Below, piece by piece: positions 9,482-16,128 of a DNA stretch of 64,000 bases. The notes beneath the pieces were generated by a model that was given only the letters and a program-made list of their open reading frames with translations, was not told the origin of the DNA and searched no databases. Made by a program: the position numbers and the translations under genes. Position 1 is the first letter of the stretch. Each line of letters begins with the position of its first letter. The stretch is from Streptomyces griseus subsp. griseus (GTDB lineage: Bacteria > Actinomycetota > Actinomycetes > Streptomycetales > Streptomycetaceae), in NCBI RefSeq assembly GCF_000720255.1, contig NZ_JOJE01000027.1:62001-126000 (forward strand), in the 5' to 3' direction.

Positions 9482-10252
9482 GTGCCAAAGGAACGAACCA
9501 GCTCGGGCGACCCAGCCCACACCCTGCAACTGTTGTGGCGCGGCTCCTCCCCTGACCGTCGCCGAGGACCGCGACGGGGGCTGAGCATCGACGCGGTGGT
9601 CGAGGCTGCCACCGCCATCGCCGACGCTGAAGGCCTGGCCGCGGTGACCATGCGCCGGGTAGCCAAGGAACTCGGCGTGGTGCCGATGACGCTGTACACC
9701 TACGTCCCCGGCAAGGCCGAGCTCCTCGACCTCATGCTCGACGCCGCCTACGCCCGCATGCCCCGCACCGACACCACCGGACAGCCCTGGCGCCAACGCG
9801 TCACTGCTATCGCCGAGGAGAACAAAGCCCTCTTCGAACGCCACCCATGGGCCGCGGCCGTCTCCACCGTCAGGCCTCCACTGGGGCCGGGGCAGATGTC
9901 AAAGTACGAGCACGAACTGTCCGGGCTCGAGGGCCTCGGCCTCAGCGACGTCGAGATGGATGACTGCCTGACCCACCTACTCACCTTCGTACAGGCATGC
10001 GCCGTCGCCGTCGCCGACGCCCGCGCCGCACACCACGACAGCGCCCTGAACGACCAACAATGGTGGGAGCTGAACGCCCCACTCCTCGCCCGGGTCCTTG
10101 ACGAGAACGCCTACCCCACTGCCGTCCGCGTCGGCGCAGCAGCAGGCGCCGCACACAGCAGTGCCTACGACCCCGACCACGTCTACGCCTTCGGCCTGCA
10201 ACGCGTCCTCGACGCCTTCGCCGCCCTGATCGACCGACGCGGAAACGCGTAG
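9482..10252 (+). CDS. TetR-family transcriptional regulator
   Basis: 256 residues. After a basic N-terminal extension, the helix-turn-helix reads LSIDAVVEAATAIADAEGL then VTMRRVAKELGVVPMTLYTY (about residues 33-75), the canonical TetR DNA-binding pattern. The all-helical C-terminal part resembles TetR_C tetracycline-repressor-like ligand domains (WRQRVTAIAEENKALFERHP). Translation probably begins at GTG 9482, with GAGAGG eight bases before it; longer in-frame readings enter the divergent gene. It should repress itself and the divergent VOC gene through the palindrome at 9426-9458. The ligand is unknown. It is transposon cargo, convergent with the YciI gene. Confidence 0.85.
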   Translation: MPKERTSSGDPAHTLQLLWRGSSPDRRRGPRRGLSIDAVVEAATAIADAEGLAAVTMRRVAKELGVVPMTLYTYVPGKAELLDLMLDAAYARMPRTDTTGQPWRQRVTAIAEENKALFERHPWAAAVSTVRPPLGPGQMSKYEHELSGLEGLGLSDVEMDDCLTHLLTFVQACAVAVADARAAHHDSALNDQQWWELNAPLLARVLDENAYPTAVRVGAAAGAAHSSAYDPDHVYAFGLQRVLDAFAALIDRRGNA

Positions 10253-10387
10253 ACATCGACTCCATCGCACCGGCACGACGCCGTTGCCCCGTGAGCCGGA
10301 GCAGCTGTCGCCAGACGAAGCCGGGCGGCACTACAGAGGCGACCCTGCGGCCGGGCTCTGTGCCGTCGGGCCGGTTCCCGGCGTCGG

Positions 10388-10735
10388 TCAGGCGGATTCG
10401 AAGATCGGGCGAACCTCGACGGTCTCCGGGGTGGGAAGGCTCTTGGCCAGTTCGAAGGCTTCCGCGCGGTCGGCCACCTCGACGATGAACCAGCCGCCGA
10501 GGGTCTCCTCGCCGGCGTGCGCGGGCCCGTCGATCAGCGTCGACGTCCCGTCGGCCGCAGTGCGCACCGTCGCGGGCGCGATGCGCTCAGTCTCCAGGGC
10601 TTCGCCGCCGACCAGCTTCCCGGCCGCGGCGAGGCCGCCTATCCAGCCCTCGTACTCCTTGCGGTACGCGGCCCGGTCGGCCTGGATCCGGCGGCGCGAC
10701 TCGTCCGTCTCGAAGATCACGAGTGCGTATTTCAT
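10388..10735 (-). CDS. YciI-family (DGPF) protein
   Basis: A 115-residue ferredoxin-like alpha/beta protein of the YCII/DGPF family: MKYALVIFETDESRRR at the N-terminus, then LIDGPAHAGEETLGGWFIVE with the conserved DGP, and EAFELAKSLP near the end. These small proteins often pair with sigma factors or detoxification genes; their activity is poorly known. A GAGAGGAAG site precedes the ATG at 10735. It lies 61 bases after vgb on the same strand, so it is probably the third gene of the vat-vgb operon. A link to streptogramin handling is inferred only from that position. Confidence 0.85.
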   Translation of the reverse strand: MKYALVIFETDESRRRIQADRAAYRKEYEGWIGGLAAAGKLVGGEALETERIAPATVRTAADGTSTLIDGPAHAGEETLGGWFIVEVADRAEAFELAKSLPTPETVEVRPIFESA

Positions 10736-10796
10736 GAGACTTCCTCTCCGGCCGCCGTACGGGCGACCACTGCTGACGGTGTGTGAAGGGGGCTGT

Positions 10797-11705
10797 TCAG
10801 GCGGTGCTGTCCGCCGGGGTGATGCGGGCGAGGGTGCCTATCTCCAGGGCGGTCCACAGGGCGCTGTCGGGGCCGAGGGTGATGCCGTGCGGTTCGGAGT
10901 GGGGGGTGGGAAGGTCGTGGACGGTGATGGAGCCGTCGGGGGTGATCGTGCCGACGCGGTTGCCGCCCCATTCGGTGAACCATGCGGTGCCGTGGCCGTC
11001 GATGGTGACGGCGTGCGGTCGGGCGGTGCGGTCGGGCAGCGGGAACTCGGTGATCTGCCCGTCGGGAGTGATCCGTCCGATCTGTCCGGCGGCGATCTCG
11101 ACGAACCAGAGCGCTCCGTCGTGGCCTGCGGCGATCCCGACCGGCGCCGCCGCCTCCGTCGGCAGGGGATGGAGGGTGACAGTACCGTCCATGCCGATCC
11201 GCCCGATGGCGTTGGCCCGGTTGAGGGTGAACCACATGCCTCCGTCGCGGCCAGCGGTGATCGCCGAGGGAAACGCGCCGGTGACGGGCAGCGGAAACTC
11301 GGTGAGGTGACCGTCGACGGTGATGCGGCCGATACAGTCGGCGGCGGTCTCGGTGAACCACAGCGCGCCGTCGGGTCCCGCCGCGATACCGAACGGCCCG
11401 CCGCCGCGCGTCGGCACGTCAAACGCGTCGATGACGCCGTCGGTGGTGATTCGCCCGATCCGGTCCGCCCGGTACTCGGTGAACCACAGCGCGCCGTCGG
11501 GGCCGGGTGTGATGACGGTCGGCCCGCTGTCCGGGGCGAGTTGGTGACTCGTCGGCTCCTCGCCGGGGACGAGGCGGCCGATCCGGCCGCTGTGGACGAG
11601 GGTGAACCAGAGCGCGCCGTCCGGTCCCGTGGTGAGGGCGTAGGGTCCGGCCGCACTGTCGGCCACCGTGTGTTCTTCGATGGATACCTGGGTCACCTGG
11701 CTCAA
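10797..11705 (-). CDS. vgb: Virginiamycin B (streptogramin B) lyase
   Basis: 302 residues forming a seven-bladed beta-propeller, visible as repeated [10 protein letters not shown]/IGRITxDG units about 42 residues apart. Vgb linearises type B streptogramins by breaking the ester bond through elimination, not hydrolysis. The catalytic residues known from the staphylococcal enzyme are present in matching context: His231 (ARPHAVT), Glu271 and His273 (SEPHGIT). The TTG start at 11705 overlaps the vat stop as TTGA, so vat and vgb are translationally coupled; GTG four codons in is an alternative start. It acts in the cytoplasm. Virginiamycin-lyase-like propellers of unknown function exist in actinomycetes, but pairing with vat strongly favours true resistance. 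Confidence 0.88.
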   Translation of the reverse strand: MSQVTQVSIEEHTVADSAAGPYALTTGPDGALWFTLVHSGRIGRLVPGEEPTSHQLAPDSGPTVITPGPDGALWFTEYRADRIGRITTDGVIDAFDVPTRGGGPFGIAAGPDGALWFTETAADCIGRITVDGHLTEFPLPVTGAFPSAITAGRDGGMWFTLNRANAIGRIGMDGTVTLHPLPTEAAAPVGIAAGHDGALWFVEIAAGQIGRITPDGQITEFPLPDRTARPHAVTIDGHGTAWFTEWGGNRVGTITPDGSITVHDLPTPHSEPHGITLGPDSALWTALEIGTLARITPADSTA

Positions 11706-12358
11706 AGAGACTGCCCCAATCCGTGCTCCTTGGCGATGAGTTCGATGTCGTCAGGGGTTCCGGCCATGATCGTACGAGCGTGTTCGGTGACCAGGTCGGC
11801 GGGCCAGTCCCACCAGGCGGCGCGCAGCAGCCGCTCGATGCCGGCGTCGTCGAATCGCCGGCGGATCGGTTTGGCCGGGTTGCCGCCGACGATCGTGTAG
11901 GGCGGGATGTCGGCGGTGACCAGGGCGCCAGCCGCGACGATGGCACCGTCACCGATCCGTACGCCGGGCATGACGGTCGCCCGGTACCCGAACCAGACGT
12001 CGTTGCCGACCACCGTGTCGCCGCGGCTGGGCATGGCGGTGACGATGTCCAGCGTCCGCTCGGCCCACCGGCCGCCGAACATGGTGAATGGGTACGTCGA
12101 CACCCCCATCGTCGGATGCTCGGCGCCGGCCATCAGGAACGTGGTTCCCGAGGCGATCGCGCAGTACTTGCCGATGACGAGACGCTCCGGCCCATAGGCG
12201 TAGAGGACGTTGCGGTGCTCGAAGTCCGTGGCGCTGTCCGGGTCGTCGTAATACGTGTACTCGCCCACGATGATGTTCGGTGAGGTGACCAGCGGGTTGA
12301 GGAACACCACGCGTTCGTGGGCGGGCAGCGGGTGCACGGTGGTCGGGTCAGGGGACAA
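11702..12358 (-). CDS. vat: Streptogramin A O-acetyltransferase (Vat, xenobiotic acetyltransferase family)
   Basis: A left-handed beta-helix acetyltransferase of 218 residues, the family size. It uses acetyl-CoA to acetylate the hydroxyl of type A streptogramins. Family landmarks: [41 protein letters not shown] with catalytic His81, hexapeptide repeats ([13 protein letters not shown]), [12 protein letters not shown], and the C-terminal [10 protein letters not shown] chose TTG 12358, preceded by AAAGGA eight bases away; an in-frame ATG at 12433 would add 25 residues unlike the family. It heads an operon with vgb (4-base overlap) and the YciI gene. Its promoter probably lies in the TetR operator region at 12546-12614. 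CatB-type chloramphenicol acetyltransferases are related, but the vgb partner argues for streptogramin. Confidence 0.88.
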   Translation of the reverse strand: MSPDPTTVHPLPAHERVVFLNPLVTSPNIIVGEYTYYDDPDSATDFEHRNVLYAYGPERLVIGKYCAIASGTTFLMAGAEHPTMGVSTYPFTMFGGRWAERTLDIVTAMPSRGDTVVGNDVWFGYRATVMPGVRIGDGAIVAAGALVTADIPPYTIVGGNPAKPIRRRFDDAGIERLLRAAWWDWPADLVTEHARTIMAGTPDDIELIAKEHGLGQSL

Positions 12359-12449
12359 GGTCGGGGTCCTTTGTGTGGTGGAGGGATGTCGCACACGGTC
12401 CTGCCGGGCGTCGCCGGGCCAGGGCCGGATCACCCTGGCCGGTGGGGCT

Positions 12450-12545
12450 TCAGGTGTTCTCGGGGCTGGGCGGGGTGACCCACTCGATGAACTGGACGAT
12501 CACACCGCTGGACTCCGTTACCTGGAAGTAGCGTTCCGCGCAGCA
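12450..12545 (-). pseudogene. C-terminal stub of a VOC/glyoxalase gene
   Basis: About 30 codons reading [20 protein letters not shown] and ending in a stop at 12450. This matches the end of the intact VOC protein in the same transposon (AFQVRDPNGVIVQLVDW). The upstream sequence in frame bears no VOC features and instead contains TetR-type palindromes. Most of a second VOC gene has been deleted, leaving its 3' end between the vat operon and the TetR gene. Confidence 0.7.
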
Positions 12546-12562
12546 CGGCACGGGCCGTGCCG
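12546..12562. promoter_or_regulatory. Palindromic operator 1 (TetR type)
   Basis: CGGCACG-GGC-CGTGCCG, 7-bp arms with a 3-base spacer, lies at the 5' edge of the VOC stub. It shares the CGGCAC core with the palindrome at 12601-12614. Both probably bind the TetR protein encoded from 12637. Confidence 0.65.
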
Positions 12563-12593
12563 CTGAGAAATGGTTGATCAAGAACAGGAGTTT

Positions 12594-12614
12594 TGTCAAC
12601 ACGGCACGTGCCGT
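12594..12614 (-). promoter_or_regulatory. Operator 2 with adjacent TTGACA element, likely vat operon promoter
   Basis: ACGGCACGTGCCGT (12601-12614) is a perfect 14-bp palindrome. Immediately next to it, on the minus strand, TTGACA (12599-12594) matches a consensus -35 box pointing toward vat; the -10 is weak. A repressor bound here would block both this promoter and the divergent tetR promoter. Confidence 0.55.
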
Positions 12615-12636
12615 GCCGTTCCCATATGCTGTCGGC

Positions 12637-13224
12637 ATGACTGACCGCCGCGACGACTCCGACCAGCGCACCGAAACGATCATGAGAGCTGCCCTCGACC
12701 TCGCCCTGGAGGGCGGTTACGCCAAACTCAGCATCGAGGCGGTCGCGTCCAGGGCGGGAGTGGGCAAGCACACCGTCTACCGGCGCTGGTCCTCCCGAGG
12801 TCTGCTCTTCCTCGACGCGGTGCTCAGCCTGAGCACCGACACCCTGAGCCATCCCGACACCGGCGATGTCGTCGCCGACCTGCGCGAGACCATGACAAAG
12901 GCCGTCAGCCTGCTCGGCCGGCCCCCCTGGGGTCCGCTCTACCGGGCCCTGATCGGCGAAGCACAGCACGATCCGGAGGTCGCGACTGCGCTCAACCGGC
13001 GTTTCATCGAGCCGCAGACGGCCAACACCCTGGAACGCCTCCGAGACGCCAAGGACCAAGGGCAACTCGCACCTGACTTCGACCTGGACCTCGCCTTCGA
13101 CGTCCTGTCCGGCCCGCTGTACTACAGACTCCTGATCACACAGCAGCCCATCACCCCCGCCTACATCGACCGCGTCCTGCAGGCGGTGTTCGCAGGGATG
13201 AGCCCCAGAGCACACAGGCCGTAG
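12637..13224 (+). CDS. TetR-family transcriptional regulator
   Basis: 195 residues. The N-terminal helix-turn-helix reads TIMRAALDLALEGGYAKLSI, EAVASRAGVGKHTVYRRW (about residues 12-55), a textbook TetR domain. The C-terminal region resembles TetR_C_11/AefR-type domains (TGDVVADLRETMTKA, LIGEAQHDPEVATALNRRF, YYRLLITQQPITPAYIDRVL). The start is ATG 12637. Two CGGCAC palindromes lie 23-91 bases upstream. The original divergent VOC partner has been reduced to a stub, so the nearest minus-strand target is now the vat-vgb operon. It may therefore control streptogramin resistance; the inducer is unknown. Confidence 0.85.
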   Translation: MTDRRDDSDQRTETIMRAALDLALEGGYAKLSIEAVASRAGVGKHTVYRRWSSRGLLFLDAVLSLSTDTLSHPDTGDVVADLRETMTKAVSLLGRPPWGPLYRALIGEAQHDPEVATALNRRFIEPQTANTLERLRDAKDQGQLAPDFDLDLAFDVLSGPLYYRLLITQQPITPAYIDRVLQAVFAGMSPRAHRP

Positions 13225-13367
13225 CCGACGGAAGCCATCGCGGAAGCTCACCCGCACCGCCCAGGCTCTCGAGTCGTCAAGAAACCCCCAGGGCCTTCAA
13301 AAACCCCTTCAAAAACCCGGCTCATTCAACAACCCGCGGCCACCGTTTTCTGACATGATCCGGGGCC
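13225..13367. other. Candidate res (resolution) region with a 12-bp tandem repeat
   Basis: The 143-bp gap upstream of the resolvase gene is where Tn3-family elements place their res site. It holds two exact tandem copies of CCTTCAAAAACC (13294-13305 and 13306-13317) and is more AT-rich than its surroundings. I cannot delimit sites I-III by eye. Confidence 0.35.
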
Positions 13368-14036
13368 ATGACCGCCCTCGAACCCGCCGACAGCCCGGAC
13401 CTCCTCGTCGCCGAACCACTCGTCCGCACCGAAATCAAGATCGGATACGCCCGGGTCTCCACCGGCGGGCAGAAGCTCGAACGACAGCTCGATGCCCTCA
13501 CCGCCGCCGGATGCCGCGAGATCTTCGCGGACAGGAAGTCCGGCAAGAACGCCCTCCGCCCCGAGCTGAAGGCGTGCCACGCCTTCCTCGACCCCGGCGA
13601 CACTCTCGTCGTCCCCTCGCTCGACCGCTACGGCCGCAGCCTTCAAGACCTCATCAACATGATCGCCGAACTGCGCGACCGCAGTATCGGCTTCACCTCG
13701 CTGCACGAGAACCTGGACACCACCACCCCCGGCGGCCGGCTCGTCTTCCACGTCTTCGCCGCCCTGGCGGAGTTCATCCGCGAGGTCATCGTCATCGGCA
13801 CCAACGAGGGCCTGGCCGCCGCCCGCGCCCGCGGCCGCGTCGGCGGGCGCCCCAGCGTCGCCACCGAGGAGATCATCCGCGCCGCCCGAGACCTGCTCCC
13901 CGACCCGGGCCGCTCCATCACCTCGATCGCCAAGCTGCTCGGCGTCTCCCCGGGCACCCTCTACAACCACATCCCCGACCTGCGCGAACTGCGCGCCGGC
14001 GGCGTCCCCCGCCAGCTCGAAGCGCCCTCGCAGTAG
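13368..14036 (+). CDS. tnpR: Serine resolvase (Tn3-family site-specific recombinase)
   Basis: 222 residues. The resolvase/invertase catalytic domain begins IKIGYARVSTGG with nucleophile Ser31, and continues with LERQLDALTAAGC, the RPELKACHAFLDPGDTLVV segment, LDRYGRSLQDL and PGGRLVFHVFAALAEFIRE, all conserved in small serine recombinases. A C-terminal Hin-type helix-turn-helix (ITSIAKLLGVSPGTLYNHI) follows. It resolves cointegrates formed by replicative transposition through the res site. The residues needed for activity look intact, unlike the transposase. It is the last gene before the right terminal repeat, transcribed outward, and probably autoregulates through res. Confidence 0.93.
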   Translation: MTALEPADSPDLLVAEPLVRTEIKIGYARVSTGGQKLERQLDALTAAGCREIFADRKSGKNALRPELKACHAFLDPGDTLVVPSLDRYGRSLQDLINMIAELRDRSIGFTSLHENLDTTTPGGRLVFHVFAALAEFIREVIVIGTNEGLAAARARGRVGGRPSVATEEIIRAARDLLPDPGRSITSIAKLLGVSPGTLYNHIPDLRELRAGGVPRQLEAPSQ

Positions 14037-14082
14037 GCAGACCCGAGCGTCGCCGATCCTCGCGCGCGCCCGGCCCAGAGCA

Positions 14083-14131
14083 TCACCCTGCGCTACACGT
14101 CCTTTCGCCGTAGCTATACGAGAACAGGGCC
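14083..14131 (-). repeat. Right terminal inverted repeat
   Basis: The outer 28 bases (14104-14131) are the perfect reverse complement of 6185-6212, and similarity continues to 14083. It ends ...GAACAGGGCC directly against the second GCTAC. Confidence 0.88.
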
Positions 14132-14280
14132 GCTACCGGGGCACGGACCTCGACGCCCCGTCGGGCACGACCAGGAACTGCGGCAGAACCTGGTCGGGCT
14201 GTCGGCCCGGCTCGAAGCCCGTATGCCGTGCGACAGCATCCGTTTTTCGGCGGTCGAGCCGCAGCACCGCCGCGTCGTCA
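14132..14280 (+). pseudogene. Right target-site copy and 3' piece of the ORF interrupted by the transposon
   Basis: The first five bases, GCTAC (14132-14136), are the right target-site duplication. After it the frame begun at 6149 continues as RGTDLDAP. A one-base shift near 14165 then leads into HDQELRQNLVGLSARLEARM and PCDSIRFSAVEPQHRRVV, which has protein-like composition. The reading fades where the convergent gene ends at 14278. So the host gene was a small protein of perhaps 65-75 residues, interrupted by the transposon and also carrying a frameshift. Family unknown. Confidence 0.45.
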
Positions 14281-14703
14281 GTCGCCCGCCGCGGCGGTCA
14301 CCGTGGCGGGATCCACCCCGGTGAGTTCGACGATGCGGTGGGGCGGCACGCCTGCGGCCAGCGCGCGTCCGATCAGGTTGTCCCGGCCGTCCGCGCAGTC
14401 GCGGTAGGCGAGCAGCTCCTCCTCCACCCGGGCGAGCGGCTCCGGTGCCATCTGGTGGCGCACCCGGCTCAGTTCCTCGTCACTGAGCGGGACGGGCAAC
14501 CGTTCCGCTCCGTCGGGCACGGCCGCTGTCTCCTCCGGCGGCAGCAGGCGCAGGTGCGGGGAGGTCGGCGTGCTTCCGTGCGCGTCCAGCCACGCACGTA
14601 CCGCGGGAGTCTCCATGCACGCGAGATCACCGACGGCTGCGGGGGCCACGCCGAGCGGCGCGGCCGCGTCGTCAAGCAGGAACAGGTAGGCGTCGTCGGT
14701 CAT
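14278..14703 (-). CDS. DUF6003-like conserved hypothetical protein
   Basis: 141 residues. It begins MTDDAYLFLLDDAAAPLGVA, and ends with an HTH-like segment (RALAAGVPPHRIVELTGV). I recall this family as DUF6003 in streptomycetes; the function is unknown. The C-terminal segment resembles the small helix-turn-helix of proteins that sense or bind DNA, but it is too short to claim DNA binding. The ATG at 14703 has GGAG upstream. It is monocistronic, between the transposon scar and the GntR operon. Confidence 0.75.
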   Translation of the reverse strand: MTDDAYLFLLDDAAAPLGVAPAAVGDLACMETPAVRAWLDAHGSTPTSPHLRLLPPEETAAVPDGAERLPVPLSDEELSRVRHQMAPEPLARVEEELLAYRDCADGRDNLIGRALAAGVPPHRIVELTGVDPATVTAAAGD

Positions 14704-14849
14704 CCTCGGCTCCGTCTCAACGGGAAAGCAATCGACGTCCCATTACCCCGGTACGCCCGGATTACCGCCGGGGCCGCCACGGCGAGCACGGTTCCGACGG
14801 CCAAGTCCGTGACACCTGGCCGGAGCATCACCGAGTCCCGGCGCGCCCC

Positions 14850-15233
14850 CTAACCCTGCCGTCCCAGAGCCTCTTGCACCGCCGCCAGGATCGCTTCCGT
14901 GCCCGCGCCCGACGCGCGGGCCGCCGCGGTGTAGTCGCGGGTCAGAGTGGTCAGTTGGTCGGGATCGTGGCGGACCGGCTCGACGGGGAGGGCCGCGACC
15001 CGGGTGCCGGCGCCGCGGCGGGTGCGGACCAGTTCGGCGGCCTCCAGTTCGCGGTAGGCGCGGGCCACGGTGCCGGGTGCGAGGCCCAGGTCGGCGGCGA
15101 GCTGGCGCACGGTCGGCAGGCGTTCGCCCTCGGTCAGCAGGCCGGTGAGGATCAGGGCGGCGAGCTGGGCGCGGATCTGCTCGTACGGCGCGACCTGGCT
15201 GGCGGTGTCGATGTGGACGGCGGGTTCACTCAT
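14850..15233 (-). CDS. GntR-family regulator, YtrA type
   Basis: 127 residues: a winged helix (PYEQIRAQLAALILTGLL, LPTVRQLAADLGLAPGTVARAYRELEAAELV, TRRGAGTRV, about residues 17-80) followed only by a short helical tail, as in the YtrA subfamily that controls membrane or ABC transporter operons. Its ATG (15233) overlaps the stop of the upstream membrane-protein gene by eight bases, so the two form one operon transcribed from about 15990. Two matched inverted-repeat sites at 16003-16069 are its likely autoregulatory operators. The effector is unknown. Confidence 0.88.
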   Translation of the reverse strand: MSEPAVHIDTASQVAPYEQIRAQLAALILTGLLTEGERLPTVRQLAADLGLAPGTVARAYRELEAAELVRTRRGAGTRVAALPVEPVRHDPDQLTTLTRDYTAAARASGAGTEAILAAVQEALGRQG

Positions 15234-15984
15234 CGTCGACAGCCCTGGGGACCACGATGGTGGAGACGGACCAGCCGAGGGTGAACAGGCTCAGCAGGCC
15301 CAGTGGGTAGATCACCAGGGCGGCGACGTTGCCGAGCATTCCGGCGCAGCGGGAGTAGAACAGCACTCTGCCGATCATCCCCAGGACCAGCAGCAGCTGG
15401 CTGGAGACGAGCAGACCCCAGGCCGCGGTGATCGCCCAACTGCGGTCGTGCCGCTGCTGGTTGCCGCCGGGCCGGTGGGCGATGCGACGCAGGGCCCAGG
15501 CGCAGGCGGCGGTGCCGATGGTGAGGGAGGCGAGGACCGGGGTGGCGTAGTAGAGGCCGGGCCAGGGGGTGAGGTGACGGGTCAGGCCGACGGCGCAGGT
15601 GACGGCGAGGGCCCGGCCGGCACGGCCCTGGGTGTCGGCGTCGGCCGCGACGACCCCGATCACCAGCAGGACGGTGAGGCAGGCCGTCTGGAAGACAAGG
15701 AGTGGGGCCATCCGGGGTGGTACGTGGTCGCGGACCTGGCGCGGGGCGAGGGCGGCAGTGCGGACCCGGCCCTGCGGGGCGGGAGTGAGCAGGTCGCCGA
15801 GCAGCACACCGCCCACCGCGCACAGCCCGAAGGCGGTGACGGCGGACACGAAGGGCATGGACATGCCGTCGCTGTCCATCGTGGCCAGCCCCTGGGCGAC
15901 CGCCGCGCCGAGTGCCAGTCCCGCCCAACGGGCACACAGGTCGGCGCGGGCCAGGAGTCTGTCAGGCGTGACGGTGTCGATCAT
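15226..15984 (-). CDS. Multi-pass membrane protein co-transcribed with GntR regulator
   Basis: 252 residues with about six hydrophobic segments (for example around 20-35, 45-75, 105-125, 150-165, 185-205, 215-240), including LLVSSQLLLVLGMIGRVLF and LVIYPLGLLSLFTLGWSV. No transport motif is recognisable. The start chosen is the ATG at 15984, just downstream of the operators, rather than an in-frame ATG at 16044 that would place the operators inside the gene. YtrA-type regulators commonly control cell-envelope stress transporters or permeases, so an envelope role is plausible, but this is inference from context. Confidence 0.75.
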   Translation of the reverse strand: MIDTVTPDRLLARADLCARWAGLALGAAVAQGLATMDSDGMSMPFVSAVTAFGLCAVGGVLLGDLLTPAPQGRVRTAALAPRQVRDHVPPRMAPLLVFQTACLTVLLVIGVVAADADTQGRAGRALAVTCAVGLTRHLTPWPGLYYATPVLASLTIGTAACAWALRRIAHRPGGNQQRHDRSWAITAAWGLLVSSQLLLVLGMIGRVLFYSRCAGMLGNVAALVIYPLGLLSLFTLGWSVSTIVVPRAVDDE

Positions 15985-16002
15985 GTCGGCCCCCGGTGAA
16001 AT

Positions 16003-16028
16003 ACTTGTATCAAGTGGCGAGTACAAGA
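16003..16028. promoter_or_regulatory. GntR operator site 1
   Basis: ACTTGTA-N12-TACAAGA. Same half-site and same 12-base spacing as the second copy at 16044-16069. It lies 19 bases upstream of the membrane-protein start, overlapping the presumed promoter. Confidence 0.7.
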
Positions 16029-16043
16029 TGCGAGGCCATGGCA

Positions 16044-16069
16044 TCTTGTGTCAAGTCCTTGATACAAGT
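16044..16069. promoter_or_regulatory. GntR operator site 2
   Basis: TCTTGTG-N12-TACAAGT, a near copy of site 1. The outer arms ACTTGTATCAAG (16003-16014) and CTTGATACAAGT (16058-16069) also form a perfect 12-bp inverted repeat across both sites, so a looped or tetrameric repressor complex is possible. Confidence 0.7.
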
Positions 16070-16128
16070 CGTCGGTTCCACTCCGCTCTGTGCCCTGTTT
16101 TCTACGGCCTCCGGCCCGACGACTTCCG

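Larger units (their letters stand above)
6185..14131. mobile_element. Tn3-family-type transposon carrying streptogramin A and B resistance genes
   Basis: A 7,947-bp element bounded by inverted terminal repeats (outer 28 bp perfect, about 49 bp with mismatches) and a 5-bp direct target duplication GCTAC. Inside are a Tn3-type transposase gene lacking its catalytic third, an integrase remnant, a VOC/TetR divergent pair, a YciI-vgb-vat operon on the minus strand, a VOC stub with a second divergent TetR gene, and a serine resolvase. The intact ends and target duplication show the element moved as one unit. With its own transposase truncated it should now depend on a transposase supplied in trans, unless the truncation happened after insertion. 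Cargo GC content and codon use resemble actinobacterial DNA, so transfer was probably between actinomycetes. Confidence 0.88.

Noticed and set aside
12359..12433. Longer vat start at ATG 12433
   Set aside because: The 25 extra residues have no family resemblance and the TTG at 12358 has a good ribosome-binding site.
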